Origin: Chrysogorgia sp. JL179-B06
Taxonomy: Eukaryota; Cnidaria; Anthozoa; Scleralcyonacea; Chrysogorgiidae
DNA: 64,000 nt
Assembly (NCBI GenBank): GCA_035772405.1
Contig: JAYKKM010000428.1
Coordinates: 4,548,001-4,612,000 of the forward strand
Direction: 5' to 3'
The translations under genes were made by a program, and so were the position numbers. Numbering within the stretch: position 1 is the stretch's first letter; each line of letters begins with the position of its first letter. Shown piece by piece: positions 33,073-46,599 of this stretch. Below the pieces are notes generated by a model. That model saw only the letters and a list, made by a program, of their open reading frames with translations, did not search any database and was not told the origin of the DNA.

Positions 33073-33145
33073 GGCCCTATGGCCTCATGGATAAGGCGCC
33101 TGACTTCGGATCAGAAGATTCCAGTTTCGGGTCGTGGTAGGGACA
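33073..33145 (+). pseudogene. tRNA-Arg (UCG), degraded T arm
   Basis: T arm CCAGT-TTCGGGT-CGTGG and acceptor TAGGGAC no longer pair well; the anticodon stem has a C-A mismatch. Paralogue of the intact copy at 14,476. Confidence 0.7.
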
Positions 33146-33478
33146 TAGTACGGTTCTCATCTTTTTCTCCGGCTATGGAAATCATTGCGGTGTTGTTCTT
33201 GTCATTCTTTAAATTTAGATATTTCAATAAAAAGTCGTTTTACAAAAAATATCTTTTTAAATTTAAATATTTCAATAAAAAAGTCGTTTTACAATAATTT
33301 AATGGCATCCTGTATTTTGAAATGTCCTTACATGCAAGAGCTTCGTGCCAACATTTTAAAAATAAATTTCATGTAAATATCTCCAAAATTTAGCAATTAG
33401 AATTAATGTTATGGAACATTAAGAATGACACTTTTTAAATTGACGTTATTTTCAAACTATCGTACCATTTTATCCACT

Positions 33479-33552
33479 TTTTGTGTTAGCTCAGTTGGTA
33501 GCGCGTGGTGCTAATCACGCTAAGGTCGTAAGTTCGATCCTCCCGCAGGCCA
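33479..33552 (+). pseudogene. tRNA-Ile (AAU), acceptor lost
   Basis: The anticodon arm with loop CTAATCA and the B box GTTCGATCC are good. The 5' acceptor strand is replaced by a T-rich sequence that cannot pair with GCAGGCC. Paralogue of 14,870. Confidence 0.7.
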
Positions 33553-33643
33553 CGATTTTATTGGATTATTCTTCGCTAACATTTATACCGCATTATTTCC
33601 CATTGGTATTATAGCAATCAATTTCAGCGATTCCTGTCAACCT

Positions 33644-33716
33644 GTGCCTTTGCGATAATTGATAAGCTGTCTGACGTCGGATCTGAAGATTCCAGTTTCG
33701 AATCATGGAAGGCTCG
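33644..33716 (+). pseudogene. tRNA-Arg pseudogene
   Basis: Shares the degraded features of 15,006 (GACGTCGGATCTGAAG, TTTCGAATCATGG). It lies 60 bp left of the 14.5-kb insertion. Confidence 0.75.
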
Positions 33717-33775
33717 TAGGACGGGTTGTGACCTATTTCTCGGGCTATGGAAATCATTGTAGTATTTTTCTTGCC

Positions 33776-33783
33776 ATTATTTT
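33776..33783. repeat. 8-bp target-site duplication, left
   Basis: ATTATTTT, repeated at 48,261-48,268 on the other side of the element. Host sequence then continues as CGAAGTAGATC on the right, exactly as at the uninterrupted paralogous site near 15,138. Confidence 0.85.
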
Positions 33784-36360
33784 GATTGATGTCCAATACC
33801 CACGATTGGAAGCCAATCGACAAATGAGAAACCAACGGTTACGAATCGATCCATTCGATAAGCGTTATCCAGTCGGAGAAACTATTGTCGGATGGATCCA
33901 ATGGATGTAATTGTTCACCAAATGTCTAATGGTTGTGTCGACTCATAGACTAGTTAATAATTAACAGTTGTTCAAGGTCACGTGACTCAATAAAAATAGG
34001 ACGGATCCAATGGATCGAATCGACAAAGGTGGTTACCGTTGGACAAATATTTGTCGGATGAGAGTGCAGCATCCAAGGGTCTGTTAGTAACATTAGCGAG
34101 TGTCTAATGGCTCCAATGGATCGAATGGATCGAATGGATCGAATGGACAAAGGTGGTTACCGTTGGACAAATATTTGTCGAACGAGAGTCGGACATGCAA
34201 GGGTGTGTTAGAAACATTAACGAGTGTCTAATGGATCGAATCGATCGAATGGATCGAATGGATCGAATGGATCGAATGGACAAAGGTGGTTACCGTTGGA
34301 CAAATATTTGTCGAACGAGAGTCGAACATGCAAGGGTGTGTTAGAAACATTAGCGAGTGTCTAATGGATCGAATTGATCGAATCGATCGAATGGACAAAG
34401 GTGGTTACCGTTGGACAAATATTTGTCGAACGAGAGTCGGACATACAAGGGTGTGTTAGAAACATTAGCGAGTGTCTAATGGATCCAATGGATCGAATCG
34501 ATCGAATCGATCGAATGGACAAAGATGGTTATCGTTGGACAAATATTTGTCGAACGAGAGTCGGACATACAAGGGTGTGTTAGAAACATTAGCGAGTGTC
34601 TAATGGATCGAATCGATCGAATGGAAAAAGGTGGTTACCGTTGGACAAATATTTGTCGAACGAGAGTCGGACATGGAAGGGTGTGTTAGAAACATTAGCG
34701 AGTGTCTAATGGATCGAATCGATCGAATCGATCGAATCGACAAAGGTTGTTACCGTTGGACAAATATTTGTCGAACGAGAGTCGGACATGCAAGGTTGTG
34801 TTAGAAACATTAGCGAGTGTCTAATGGATCGAATCGATCGAATGGATCGAATCGATCGAATGGATCGAATCGATCGAATGGATCGAATCGATCGAATGGA
34901 CAAAGGTGGTTACCGTTGGACAAATATTTGTCGAACGAGAGTCGGAAATGCAAGGGTGTGTTAGAAACATTAGCGAGTGTCTAATGGATCGAATCGATCG
35001 AATGGATCGAATCGATCGAATGGACAAAGGTGGTTACCGTTGGACAAATATTTGTCGAACGAGAGTGGGACATGCAAGGGTGTGTTAGAAACATTAGCGA
35101 GTGTCTAATGGATCGAATCGATCCAATGGATAAAGGTTGTTACCGTTGGACAAATATTTGTCGAACGAGAGTTGGACATGCAATGGTGTGTTAGAAACAT
35201 TAGCGAGTGTCTAATGGATAGAATGGATCGAATGCATCGAATCGTCGAATGGACAAAGGTGGTTACCGTTGGAAAAATATTTGTCGAACGAGAGTCGGAC
35301 ATGGAAGGGTGTGTTAGAAACATTAGCGAGTGTCTAATGGATCGAATCGATCGAATCAATCGAATGGACAAAGGTGGTTACCGTTGGACAAATATTTGTC
35401 GAACGAGAGTCGGACATGCAAGGGTGTGTTAGAAACATTAGCGAGTGTCTAATGGATCGAATCGATCGAATCGATCGAATCGATCGAATCGATCGAATGG
35501 ACAAAGGTGGTTACCGTTGGACAAATATTTGTCGAACGAGAGTCGGACATGCAAGGGTGTGTTAGAAACATTAGCGAGTGTCTAATGGATCGAATCGTTC
35601 GAATCGATCGAATGGACAAAGGTGGTTACCGTTGGACAAATATTTGTCGAACGAGAGTCGGATATGCAAGGGTGTTTTAGAAACATTAACGAGTGTCTAA
35701 TGGATCGAATCGATCGAATCGATCGAATCGATCGAATGGACAAAGGAGGTTACCGTTGGACAAATATTTGTCGAACGAGAGTGGGACATGCAAGGGTGTG
35801 TTAGAAACATTAGCGAGTGTCTAATGGATCGAATCGATCCAATGGACAAAGGTTGTTACCGTTGGACAAATATTTGTCGAACGAGAGTCGGACATGCAAT
35901 GGTGTGTTAGAAACATTAGCGAGTGTCTAATGGATAGAATGGATCGAATGCATCGAATCGTCGAATGGACAAAGGTGGTTACCGTTGGAAAAATATTTGT
36001 TGAACGAGAGTCGGACATGGAAGGGTGTGTTAGAAACATTAGCGAGTGTCTAATGGATCGAATCGATCGAATGGACAAAGGTGGTTACCGTTGGACAAAT
36101 ATTGTCGAACGAGATTCGGACATGCAAGGGTGTTTTACAAACATTAAAGAGTGTCTAATGGATCGAATCGATCGAATCGATCGAATCGATCGAATGGACA
36201 AAGGTGGTTACCGTTGGACAAATATTTGTCGAACGAGAGTGGGACATGCAAGGGTGTGTTAGAAACATTAGCGAGTGTCTAATGGATCGAATCGATCCAA
36301 TGGACAAAGGTTGTTACCGTTGGACAAATATTTGTCGAACGAGAGTCGGACATGCAATGG

Positions 36361-36523
36361 CAGTGGCGGAAATTGTGGTGGGATGGGGGGGCAGCCGCCC
36401 CCCCACCTTTCGTCAAATTGCTGTCGGAAATTTTCAAATAAAATTTGTTACTTAGCAACCAAACTTGTCGGACATTTTGGGAGGCTTTTCCCCACCACCT
36501 TAAAACGTGAATATCCGCCACTG
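36361..36523. mobile_element. hAT-type MITE in the satellite
   Basis: 163 bp with ends CAGTGGCGGA...TCCGCCACTG and an exact 8-bp duplication TGCAATGG on each side (36353-36360, 36524-36531). The terminal sequence and 8-bp duplication fit hAT elements. It contains a G/C homopolymer-rich hairpin (GGGGGGGCAGCCGCCCCCCC). No coding capacity. Confidence 0.9.
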
Positions 36524-39279
36524 TGCAATGGTGTGTTAGAAACATTAGCGAGTGTCTAATGGATAGAATGGATCGAATGCATCGAATCGTCGAATGGACA
36601 AAGGTGGTTACCGTTGGAAAAATATTTGTCGAACGAGAGTCGGACATGGAAGGGTGTGTTAGAAACATTAGCGAGTGTCTAATGGATCGAATCGATCGAA
36701 TGGACAAAGGTGGTTACCGTTGGACAAATATTGTCGAACGAGAGTCGGACATGCAAGGGTTTGTTAGAAACATAGCGAGTGTCTAATGGATCGAATGGAT
36801 CGAATGGACAAAGGTGGTTACCGTTGGAAAAATATTTGTCGAACGAGAGTCGGACATGCAAGGGTGTGTTAGAAACATTAACGAGTGTCTAATGGATCGA
36901 ATCGATCGAATGGATCGAATCGATCGAATGGACAAAGTGGTTACCGTTGGACAAATATTTGTCGAACGAGTGTCGGACATGCAAGGATGTGTTAGAAACA
37001 TTAGCGAGTGTCTAATGGATCGAATCGATCGAATGGACAAAGGTGGTTACCGTTGGGCAAATATTTGTCGAACGATAGTCGAACATGCAATGGTGTGTTA
37101 GAAACATTAGCGAGTGTCTAATGGATCCAATGGATCGAATCGATCGAATGGACAAAGGTGGTTACCGTTGGTTAAATATTTGTCGAACGAGAGTCGGACA
37201 TGCAAGGGTGTGTTAGAAACATTAGCGAGTGTCTAATGGATCGAATCGATCGAATCGATCGAATCGATCGAATCGATCGAATCGATCGAATGGACAAAGG
37301 TGGTTACCGTTGGACAAATATTGTCGAACAAGAGTCGGACATGCAAGGGTGTGTTAGAAACATTAGCGAGTGTCTAATGGGTCGAATGGATCGAATGGAC
37401 AAAGGTGGTTACCGTTGGACAAATATTTGTCGAACGAGAGTCGGACATGCAAGGGTGTGTTAGAAACATTAACGAGTGTCTAATGGATCGAATCAATCGA
37501 ATGGATCGAATCGATCGAATGGACAAAGGTGGTTACCGTTGGACAAATATTTGTCGAACGAGTGTCGAACATGCAAGGATGTGTTAGAAACATTAGCGAG
37601 TGTCTAATGGATCGAATCGATCGAATGGACAAAGGTGGTTACCGTTGGACAAATATTTGTCGTACGAGAGTCGGACATGCAAGGGTGTGTTAGAAACATT
37701 AGCGAGTGTCTAATGGATCGAATCGATCGAATCGATCGAATGGACAAAGGTGGTTACCGTTGGACAAATATTTGTCGTACGAGAGTCGGACATGCAAGGG
37801 TGTGTTAGAAACATTAGCGAGTGTGTAATGGATCGATCGAATGGACAAAGGTGGTTACCGTTGGACAAATATTTTTCGAACGAGTGTCGGACATGCAAGG
37901 ATGTGTTAGAAACATTAGCGAGTGTCTAATGGATCGATCGAATGGACAAAGGTGGTTACCGTTGGACAAATATTTGTCGAACGAGTGTCGGACATGCAAG
38001 GATGTGTTAGAAACATTAGCGAGTGTCTAATGGATCGAATCGATCGAATCGATCGAATCGATCGAATGGACAAAGGTGGTTTCCGTTGGACAAATATTTG
38101 TCGTACGAGAGTCGGACATGCAAGGGTGTGTTAGAAACATTAGCGAGTGTCTAATGGATCGAATCGATCGAATCGATCGAATGGACAAAGGTGGTTACCG
38201 TTGGACAAATATTTGTCGAACGAGTGTCGGACATGCAAGGATGTGTTAGAAACATTAGCGAGTGTCTAATGGATCGAATCGATCGAATGGACAAAGGTGA
38301 TTACCGTTGGACAAATATTTGTCGAACAAGAGTCGGACATGCAAGGGTTTGTTAGAAATATTAGCGAGTGTCTAATGGATCGAATCGATCGAATCGATCG
38401 AATGGACAAAGGTGGTTACCGTTGGACAAATATTTGTCGTACGAGAGTCGGACATGCAAGGGTGTGTTAGAAACATTAGCGAGTGTCTAATGGATCCAAT
38501 CAATCGAATCGATCGAATGGACAAAGGTGGTTACCGTTGGACAAATATTTGTCGAACGAGTGTCGGACATGCAAGGATGTGTTAGAAACATTAGCGAGTG
38601 TCTAATGGATCGAATCGATCGAATGGACAAAGGTGGTTACCGTTGGAAAAATATTTGTCGAACGAGAGTCGGACATGCAAGGGTTTGTTAGAAACATTAG
38701 CGAGTGTCTAATGGATCGAATCGATCGAATCGATCGAATGGACAAAGGTGGTTACCGTTGGACAAATATTTGTCGTACGAGAGTCGAACATGCAAGGGTG
38801 TGTTAGAAACATTAGCGAGTGTCTAATGGATCGAATCGATCGAATCGATCGAATGGACAAAGGTGGTTACTGTTGGACAAATATTTGTCGAACGATAGTC
38901 GGACATGCAAGGGTGTGTTAGAAACATTAGCGAGTGTCTAATGGATCCAATGGACGAATCGATCGAATGTACAAAGGTGGTTACCGTTGGTCAAATATTT
39001 GTCGAACGAGAGTCGACATGCAAGGGTGTGTTAGAAACATTAGCGAGTGTCTAATGGATCGAATGGATCGGATGGACAAAGGTGGTTACCGTTGGACAAA
39101 TATTTGTCGAACGAGAGTGGGACATGCAAGGTTGTGTTAGAAACATTAGCGAGTGTCTAATGGATCGAATCGATCGAATCGATCGAATCGATCGAATCGA
39201 TCGAAGCGATCGAATCGATCGAATGGTGGTTGCCGTTGGACAAATATTTGTCGAACGAGAGTCGGACATGCAAGGATGT

Positions 39280-42200
39280 GTTAGAAACATTAGAAAGTGT
39301 CTAATGGCTCGAATCGATCGAATCGATCGAATGGACAAAGGTGGTTACCGTTGGACAAATATTTGTCGAACGAGAGTCGGACATGCAAGGGTGTGAATTA
39401 GAAACATTAGCGAGTGTCGAATGGATCGAATGGATCGAATCGATCGAATGGACAAAGGTGGTTACCGTTGGTCAAATATTTGTCGAACGAGAGTCGGACA
39501 TGCAAGGGTGTGTTAGAAACATTAGCGAGTGTCTAATGTATCGAATGGATCGAATGGACAAAGGTGGTCACCGTTGGACAAATATTTGTCGAACGAGAGT
39601 CGGACATGCAAGGGTGTGTTAGAAACATTAGCGAGTGTCTAATGGATCGAATCGATCGAATCGATCGAATGGACAAAGGTGGTTACCGTTGGACAAATAT
39701 TTGTCGAACGAGAGTCGGATATGCAAGGATGTGTTAGAAACATTAGAAAGTGTCTAATGGCTCGAACCGATCGAATCGATCGAATGGACAAAGGTGGTTA
39801 CCGTTGGACAAATATTTGTCGAACGAGAGTCGGACATGCAAGGCTGTGTTAGAAACATTAGCGAGTGTCTAATGGATCGAATGGATCGAATCGATCGAAT
39901 GGACAAAGGTGGTTACCGTTGGTCAAATATTTGTCGAACGAGAGTCGGACATGCAAGGGTGTGTTAGAAAAATCAGCGAGTGTCTAATGGATCGAATGGA
40001 TCGAATGGATCGAATGGACAAAGGTGGTTACCGTTGGACAAATATTTGTCGAACGAGAGTCGGACATGCAAGGGTGTGTTAGAAACATTAGCGAGTGTCT
40101 AATGGATCGAATCGATCGAATCGATCGAATCGATCGAATCGATCGGATCGATCGAATGGACAAAGGTGGTTACCGTTGGACAAATATTGTCGAACGAGAG
40201 TCGGACATGCAAGGGTGTGTTAGAAACATTAGCGAGTGTCTAATGGATCGAATGGATCGAATGGACAAAGGTGGTTACGTTGGACAAATATTTGTCGAAC
40301 GAGAATCGGACATGCAAGGGTGTGTTAGAAACATTAGCGAGTGTCTAATGGATCGAATCGATCGAATCGATCGAATGGACAAAGGTGGTTACCGTTGGAC
40401 AAATATTTGTCGAACGAGAGTCGGATATGCAAGGATGTGTTAGAAACATTAGAAAGTGTCTAATGGCTCGAACCGATCGAATCGATCGAATGGACAAAGG
40501 TGGTTACCGTTGGACAAATATTTGTCGAACGAGAGTCGGACATGCAAGGCTGTGTTAGAAACATTAGCGAGTGTCTAATGGATCGAATGGATCGAATCGA
40601 TCGAATGGACAAAGGTGGTTACCGTTGGTCAAATATTTGTCGAACGAGAGTCGGACATGCAAGGGTGTGTTAGAAAAATTAGCGAGTGTCTAATGGATCG
40701 AATGGATCGAATGGATCGAATGGATCGAATGGACAAAGGTGGTTACCGTTGGACAAATATTTGTCGAACGAGAGTCGGACATGCAAGGGTGTGTTAGAAA
40801 CATTAGCGAGTGTCTAATGGATCGAATCGATCGAATCGATCGAATCGATCGAATCGATCGAATCGATCGGATCGATCGAATGGACAAAGGTGGTTACCGT
40901 TGGACAAATATTGTCGAACGAGAGTCGGACATGCAAGGGTGTGTAGAAACATTAGCGAGTGTCTATTGGATCGAATGGATCGAATGGACAAAGGTGGTTA
41001 CGTTGGACAAATATTTGTCGAACGAGAGTCGGACATGCAAGGGTGTGTTAGAAACATTAGCGAGTGTCTAATGGATCGAATCGATCGAATCTATCGAATG
41101 GACAAAGGTGGTTAGCGTTGGACAAATATTTGTTGAACGATAGTCGAACATGCAAGGATGTGTTAGAAACATTAGCGAGTGTCTAATGGATCGAATCGAT
41201 CGAATCGATCGAATGGACAAAGGTGGTTGCCGTTGGACAAATATTTGTCGAACGAGAGTCGGACATGCAAGGATGTGTTAGAAACATTAGAAAGTGTCTA
41301 ATGGCTCGAATCGATCGAATCGATCGAATGGACAAAGGTGGTTACCGTTGGACAAATATTTGTCGAACGAGAGTCGGACATGCAAGGGTGTGAATTAGAA
41401 ACATTAGCGAGTGTCGAATGGATCGAATGGATCGAATCGATCGAATGGACAAAGGTGGTTACCGTTGGTCAAATATTTGTCGAACGAGAGTCGGACATGC
41501 AAGGGTGTGTTAGAAACATTAGCGAGTGTCTAATGTATCGAATGGATCGAATGGACAAAGGTGGTTACCGTTGGACAAATATTTGTCGAACGAGAGTCGG
41601 ACATGCAAGGGTGTGTTAGAAACATTAGCGAGTGTCTAATGGATCGAATCGATCGAATCGATCGAATGGACAAAGGTGGTTACCGTTGGACAAATATTTG
41701 TCGAACGAGAGTCGGATATGCAAGGATGTGTTAGAAACATTAGAAAGTGTCTAATGGCTCGAACCGATCGAATCGATCGAATGGACAAAGGTGGTTACCG
41801 TTGGACAAATATTTGTCGAACGAGAGTCGGACATGCAAGGCTGTGTTAGAAACATTAGCGAGTGTCTAATGGATCGAATGGATCGAATCGATCGAATGGA
41901 CAAAGGTGGTTACCGTTGGTCAAATATTTGTCGAACGAGAGTCGGACATGCAAGGGTGTGTTAGAAAAATTAGCGAGTGTCTAATGGATCGAATGGATCG
42001 AATGGATCGAATGGACAAAGGTGGTTACCGTTGGACAAATATTTGTCGAACGAGAGTCGGACATGCAAGGGTGTGTTAGAAACATTAGCGAGTGTCTAAT
42101 GGATCGAATCGATCGAATCGATCGAATCGATCGAATCGATCGGATCGATCGAATGGACAAAGGTGGTTACCGTTGGACAAATATTGTCGAACGAGAGTCG

Positions 42201-43270
42201 GACATGCAAGGGTGTGTTAGAAACATTAGCGAGTGTCTAATGGATCGAATGGATCGAATGGACAAAGGTGGTTACGTTGGACAAATATTTGTCGAACGAG
42301 AATCGGACATGCAAGGGTGTGTTAGAAACATTAGCGAGTGTCTAATGGATCGAATCGATCGAATCGATCGAATGGACAAAGGTGGTTACCGTTGGACAAA
42401 TATTTGTCGAACGAGAGTCGGATATGCAAGGATGTGTTAGAAACATTAGAAAGTGTCTAATGGCTCGAACCGATCGAATCGATCGAATGGACAAAGGTGG
42501 TTACCGTTGGACAAATATTTGTCGAACGAGAGTCGGACATGCAAGGCTGTGTTAGAAACATTAGCGAGTGTCTAATGGATCGAATGGATCGAATCGATCG
42601 AATGGACAAAGGTGGTTACCGTTGGTCAAATATTTGTCGAACGAGAGTCGGACATGCAAGGGTGTGTTAGAAAAATTAGCGAGTGTCTAATGGATCGAAT
42701 GGATCGAATGGATCGAATGGATCGAATGGACAAAGGTGGTTACCGTTGGACAAATATTTGTCGAACGAGAGTCGGACATGCAAGGGTGTGTTAGAAACAT
42801 TAGCGAGTGTCTAATGGATCGAATCGATCGAATCGATCGAATCGATCGAATCGATCGAATCGATCGGATCGATCGAATGGACAAAGGTGGTTACCGTTGG
42901 ACAAATATTGTCGAACGAGAGTCGGACATGCAAGGGTGTGTTAGAAACATTAGCGAGTGTCTATTGGATCGAATGGATCGAATGGACAAAGGTGGTTACG
43001 TTGGACAAATATTTGTCGAACGAGAGTCGGACATGCAAGGGTGTGTTAGAAACATTAGCGAGTGTCTAATGGATCGAATCGATCGAATCTATCGAATGGA
43101 CAAAGGTGGTTAGCGTTGGACAAATATTTGTTGAACGATAGTCGAACATGCAAGGATGTGTTAGAAACATTAGCGAGTGTCTAATGGATCGAATCGATCG
43201 AATCGATCGAATGGACAAAGGTGGTTACCGTTGGACAAATATTTGTCGAACGAGTGTCGGACATGCAAGG
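39280..43270 (+). repeat. Tandem ~1,997-bp higher-order duplication in the satellite
   Basis: Landmark variants such as GGGTGTGAATTAGAAACATT recur at 39,391 and 41,388, TGTCTAATGTATCG at 39,530 and 41,527, and the TCGATCGGATCGATCG block at 40,139 and 42,136, always about 1,997 bp apart. This is a recent multi-unit duplication. A shorter ~569-bp one occurs at 44.1-45.0 kb and a ~716-bp one near 35.1-36.3 kb. Confidence 0.85.
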
Positions 43271-45123
43271 ATGTGTTAGAAACATTAGCGAGTGTCTAAT
43301 GGATCGAATCGATCGAATGGACAAAGGTGGTTACCGTTGGACAAATATTTGTCGAACGAGAGTCGGACTTGCAAGGGTTTGTTAGAAACATTAGCGAGTG
43401 TCTAATGGATCGAATCGATCGAATGGACAAAGGTGGTTAGCGTTGGACAAATATTTGTCGAACGATAGTCGAACATGCAAGGATGTGTTAGAAACATTAG
43501 CGAGTGTCTAATGGATCGAATCGATCGAATCGATCGAATGGACAAAGGTGGTTACCGTTGGACAAATATTTGTCGTACGAGAGTCGGACATGCAAGGGTG
43601 TGTTAGAAACATTAGCGAGTGTCTAATGGATCGAATCGATCGAATCGATCGAATGGACAAAGGTGGTTACTGTTGGACAAATATTTGTCGAACGATAGTC
43701 GGACATGCAAGGGTGTGTTAGAAACATTAGCGAGTGTCTAATGGATCCAATGGACGAATCGATCGAATGTACAAAGGTGGTTACCGTTGGTCAAATATTT
43801 GTCGAACGAGAGTCGGACATGCAAGGGTGTGTTAGAAACATTAGCGAGTGTCTAATGGATCGAATGGATCGGATGGACAAAGGTGGTTACCGTTGGACAA
43901 ATATTTGTCGAACGAGAGTCGGACATGCAAGGGTGTGTTAGAAACATTAGCGAGTGTCTAATGGATCGAATGGATCGAATCGATCGAATCGATCGAATCG
44001 ATCGAATCGATCGAATCGATCGAATCGATCGAATCGATCGAATGGTGGTTGCCGTTGGACAAATATTTGTCGAACGAGAGTCGGACATGCAAGGATGTGT
44101 TAGAAACATTAGAAAGTGTCTAATGGCTCGAATCGATCGAATCGATCGAATGGACAAAGGTGGTTACCGTTGGACAAATATTTGTCGAACGAGAGTCGGA
44201 CATGCAAGGGTGTGAATTAGAAACATTAGCGAGTGTCGAATGGATCGAATGGATCGAATCGATCGAATGGACAAAGGTGGTTACCGTTGGTTAAATATTT
44301 GTCGAACGAGAGTCGGACATGCAAGGGTGTGTTAGAAACATTAGCGAGTGTCTAATGGTCGAATGGATCGAATGGATCGAATGGACAAAGGTGGTTACCG
44401 TTGGACAAATATTTGTCGAACGAGAGTCGGACATGCAAGGGTGTGTTAGAAACATTAGCGAGTGTCTAATGGATCGAATCGATCGAATGGACAAAGGTGG
44501 TTACCGTTGGACAAATATTTGTCGAACGATAGTCGGACATGGAAGGGTGTGTTATAAACATTAGCGAGTGTCTAATCGATCGAATCGATCGAATCGATCG
44601 AATCGATCGAATGGTGGTTGCCGTTGGACAAATATTTGTCGAACGAGAGTCGGACATGCAAGGATGTGTTAGAAACATTAGAAAGTGTCTAATGGCTCGA
44701 ATCGATCGAATCGATCGAATGGACAAAGGTGGTTACCGTTGGACAAATATTTGTCGAACGAGAGTCGGACATGCAAGGGTGTGAATTAGAAACATTAGCG
44801 AGTGTCGAATGGATCGAATGGATCGAATCGATCGAATGGACAAAGGTGGTTACCGTTGGTTAAATATTTGTCGAACGAGAGTCGGACATGCAAGGGTGTG
44901 TTAGAAACATTAGCGAGTGTCTAATGGTCGAATGGATCGAATGGATCGAATGGACAAAGGTGGTTACCGTTGGACAAATATTTGTCGAACGAGAGTCGGA
45001 CATGCAAGGGTGTGTTAGAAACATTAGCGAGTGTCTAATGGATCGAATCGATCGAATGGACAAAGGTGGTTACCGTTGGACAAATATTTGTCGAACGAGA
45101 GTCGGACATGGAAGGGTGTGTTA

Positions 45124-45218
45124 TAGTATTTTTTGTGTGTGAACACGCCCCTCATGGAAATCAACTATTGTTGTTGGGGCTAGCGTGTTATTTTTAAATA
45201 AAGATTTACCTACCTACC
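45124..45218 (+). mobile_element. LINE 3'-tail insertion in the satellite
   Basis: 95 bp ending AATAAAGATTTACCTACCTACC-like, a short tandem TACC tail typical of the 3' end of a 5'-truncated LINE. It is flanked by a 5-bp duplication TGTTA that splits the satellite word GTGTTAGAAAC. Confidence 0.7.
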
Positions 45219-45319
45219 TGTTAGAAACATTAGCGAGTGTCTAATGGATTGAATCGATCGAATCGATAGAATCGATAGAATCGATCGAATCGATTGAATG
45301 GACGAAGGTGGTTACGAAG

Positions 45320-46590
45320 CGCTTTCGAACAGGGACGTCATAATCAACAACGACTTGTTAGCAATGTCGCTGCAATGTGTAATAATGTAATGGCTAATAT
45401 TTCAATTAATGAAGCCAACCATTGGGAAACCATATTAAGTGACCTGTCAACATTGGAGAGATGACAGTGGTGAACTGTCACTGGATATGTCATCACAAAA
45501 GGATGTGAAAACAGCCATACCATAAAGCACGCAAGCCGAGACTAAAATAAGCGCAGGTTTTAAAGGTAGTTGAAAATTAGTCACTGCTTGTTGGGTTTTG
45601 AGCGTTTATTGGCGACTTATTTAGAGCCTTATTTTCACCGCTTTAAATGGTGCTGTTCATATAATGACTATAATAATGACTTGCTAGGTATCACTGTGTG
45701 CACACTATGGTTTATTATTCCCTATACATTGTATTTCTTCGTTGTGATATTCGGCATTTTTGTATACACGTCGCAATCCGAGTATGTCGGCACAATCGCG
45801 ACATTTAATTAAGTGGTATTGATTAATTTATATAATTTTGTGGATAATATAAGCGGAGCTGAATGGGCAAAATGGCGTTTATTTCACGGTGAATTATAAT
45901 GTGAAAAGTGAAAAGCAATATTTAATTTTGTCACCACGACAAAATCGTTATTTTAAGAACTCTTTTCTGGTAATAATATAAACAGATGAGAGGGTAGCTA
46001 CATCATGAATAGGAAGCACGGCCCAGAGAATTAAAAAGCGATTATAAGATAAAGTTAAAACATCATACAATAGGAAGGTCCGATCCAGTCCTATTTTAGA
46101 GATCTGTGGAAGAGATCAATGTTCAAATTTTAGACCCTTTTGTTCATATTTTTCTTTTGCACGCGTGGTCACAACGAATATATTTAAGTATTTTTTTGTA
46201 AAATATTAAATTTAATAAACAATGTTCTTAAGAAGTTTTGATTTTAAAACGAAATTGAGAGGGGTGAAATTTCCTAGAGGGGGTAAATATCCTAGGAAAT
46301 TCGCCCCTCGGGAGGGCAAGATTCCTTGGAAATTCGCCCCCCCCCCAAGGGGAGGGGGGAGAATTTCCTGGGGGGCGAATTTCCTGTGACACCGGTTTTA
46401 TCTTAATAGTTTGCCTATTAAAAGGAACTAGAATGCTCGCGCTACAACAAGAATGCAAGCGTAGAATAACAAAATATATAACCGCAATGTCACCGGACGA
46501 GTGCCTGGCAATATTTCCCCATTTATTAGATGAGACGTTTCTGCGTCGTACGTAATTTAAAGATAAATATACAAAATATCAAATAACTCT
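45320..46590. other. Unique interior of the 14.5-kb element
   Basis: No gene recognised. A hydrophobic 80-codon frame at 45,570-45,812 has no known motif. At 46,250-46,395, C- and G-rich inverted repeats of GGAAATTCGCCCC form a small palindromic patch, possibly another MITE. Confidence 0.4.
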
Positions 46591-46599
46591 TAGGTACGA

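Larger units (their letters stand above)
29460..33783. repeat. tRNA-Ile/tRNA-Arg repeat block 2
   Basis: Seven or more ~550-620-bp units, first plus-oriented remnants, then a tandem run in minus orientation (30.1-32.5 kb), then plus again from 32,540. The orientation changes at about 32,535, where the 3' flank of a minus unit (GAGAAAAAGGTTTCCGATCA) joins the 5' flank of a plus tRNA-Arg. It is cut at 33,783 by the 14.5-kb element and continues at 48,261. Confidence 0.85.
33990..45315 (+). repeat. Satellite array, ~88 bp plus variable 9-bp block
   Basis: Roughly 90-100 units. The constant part contains GGACAAAGGTGGTTACCGTT, GGACAAATATTTGTCGAACG and TGTGTTAGAAACATTAGCGA. It is joined by 1 to about 8 copies of the 9-mer GAATCGATC (variant GAATGGATC). 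Because the variable block changes in 9-bp steps, long frames stay open in several phases; none is a gene. The array is CpG- and TCGA-rich against an AT-rich background. It is interrupted by a MITE at 36,361 and a LINE tail at 45,124. Confidence 0.95.

Noticed and set aside
34000..45100. Many 60-140-codon frames with RIDRID and TVGQIFVERESDMQGC repeats
   Set aside because: They are satellite units whose length variation is in 9-bp steps; no start context, no conservation beyond the DNA, and frames are open on both strands.
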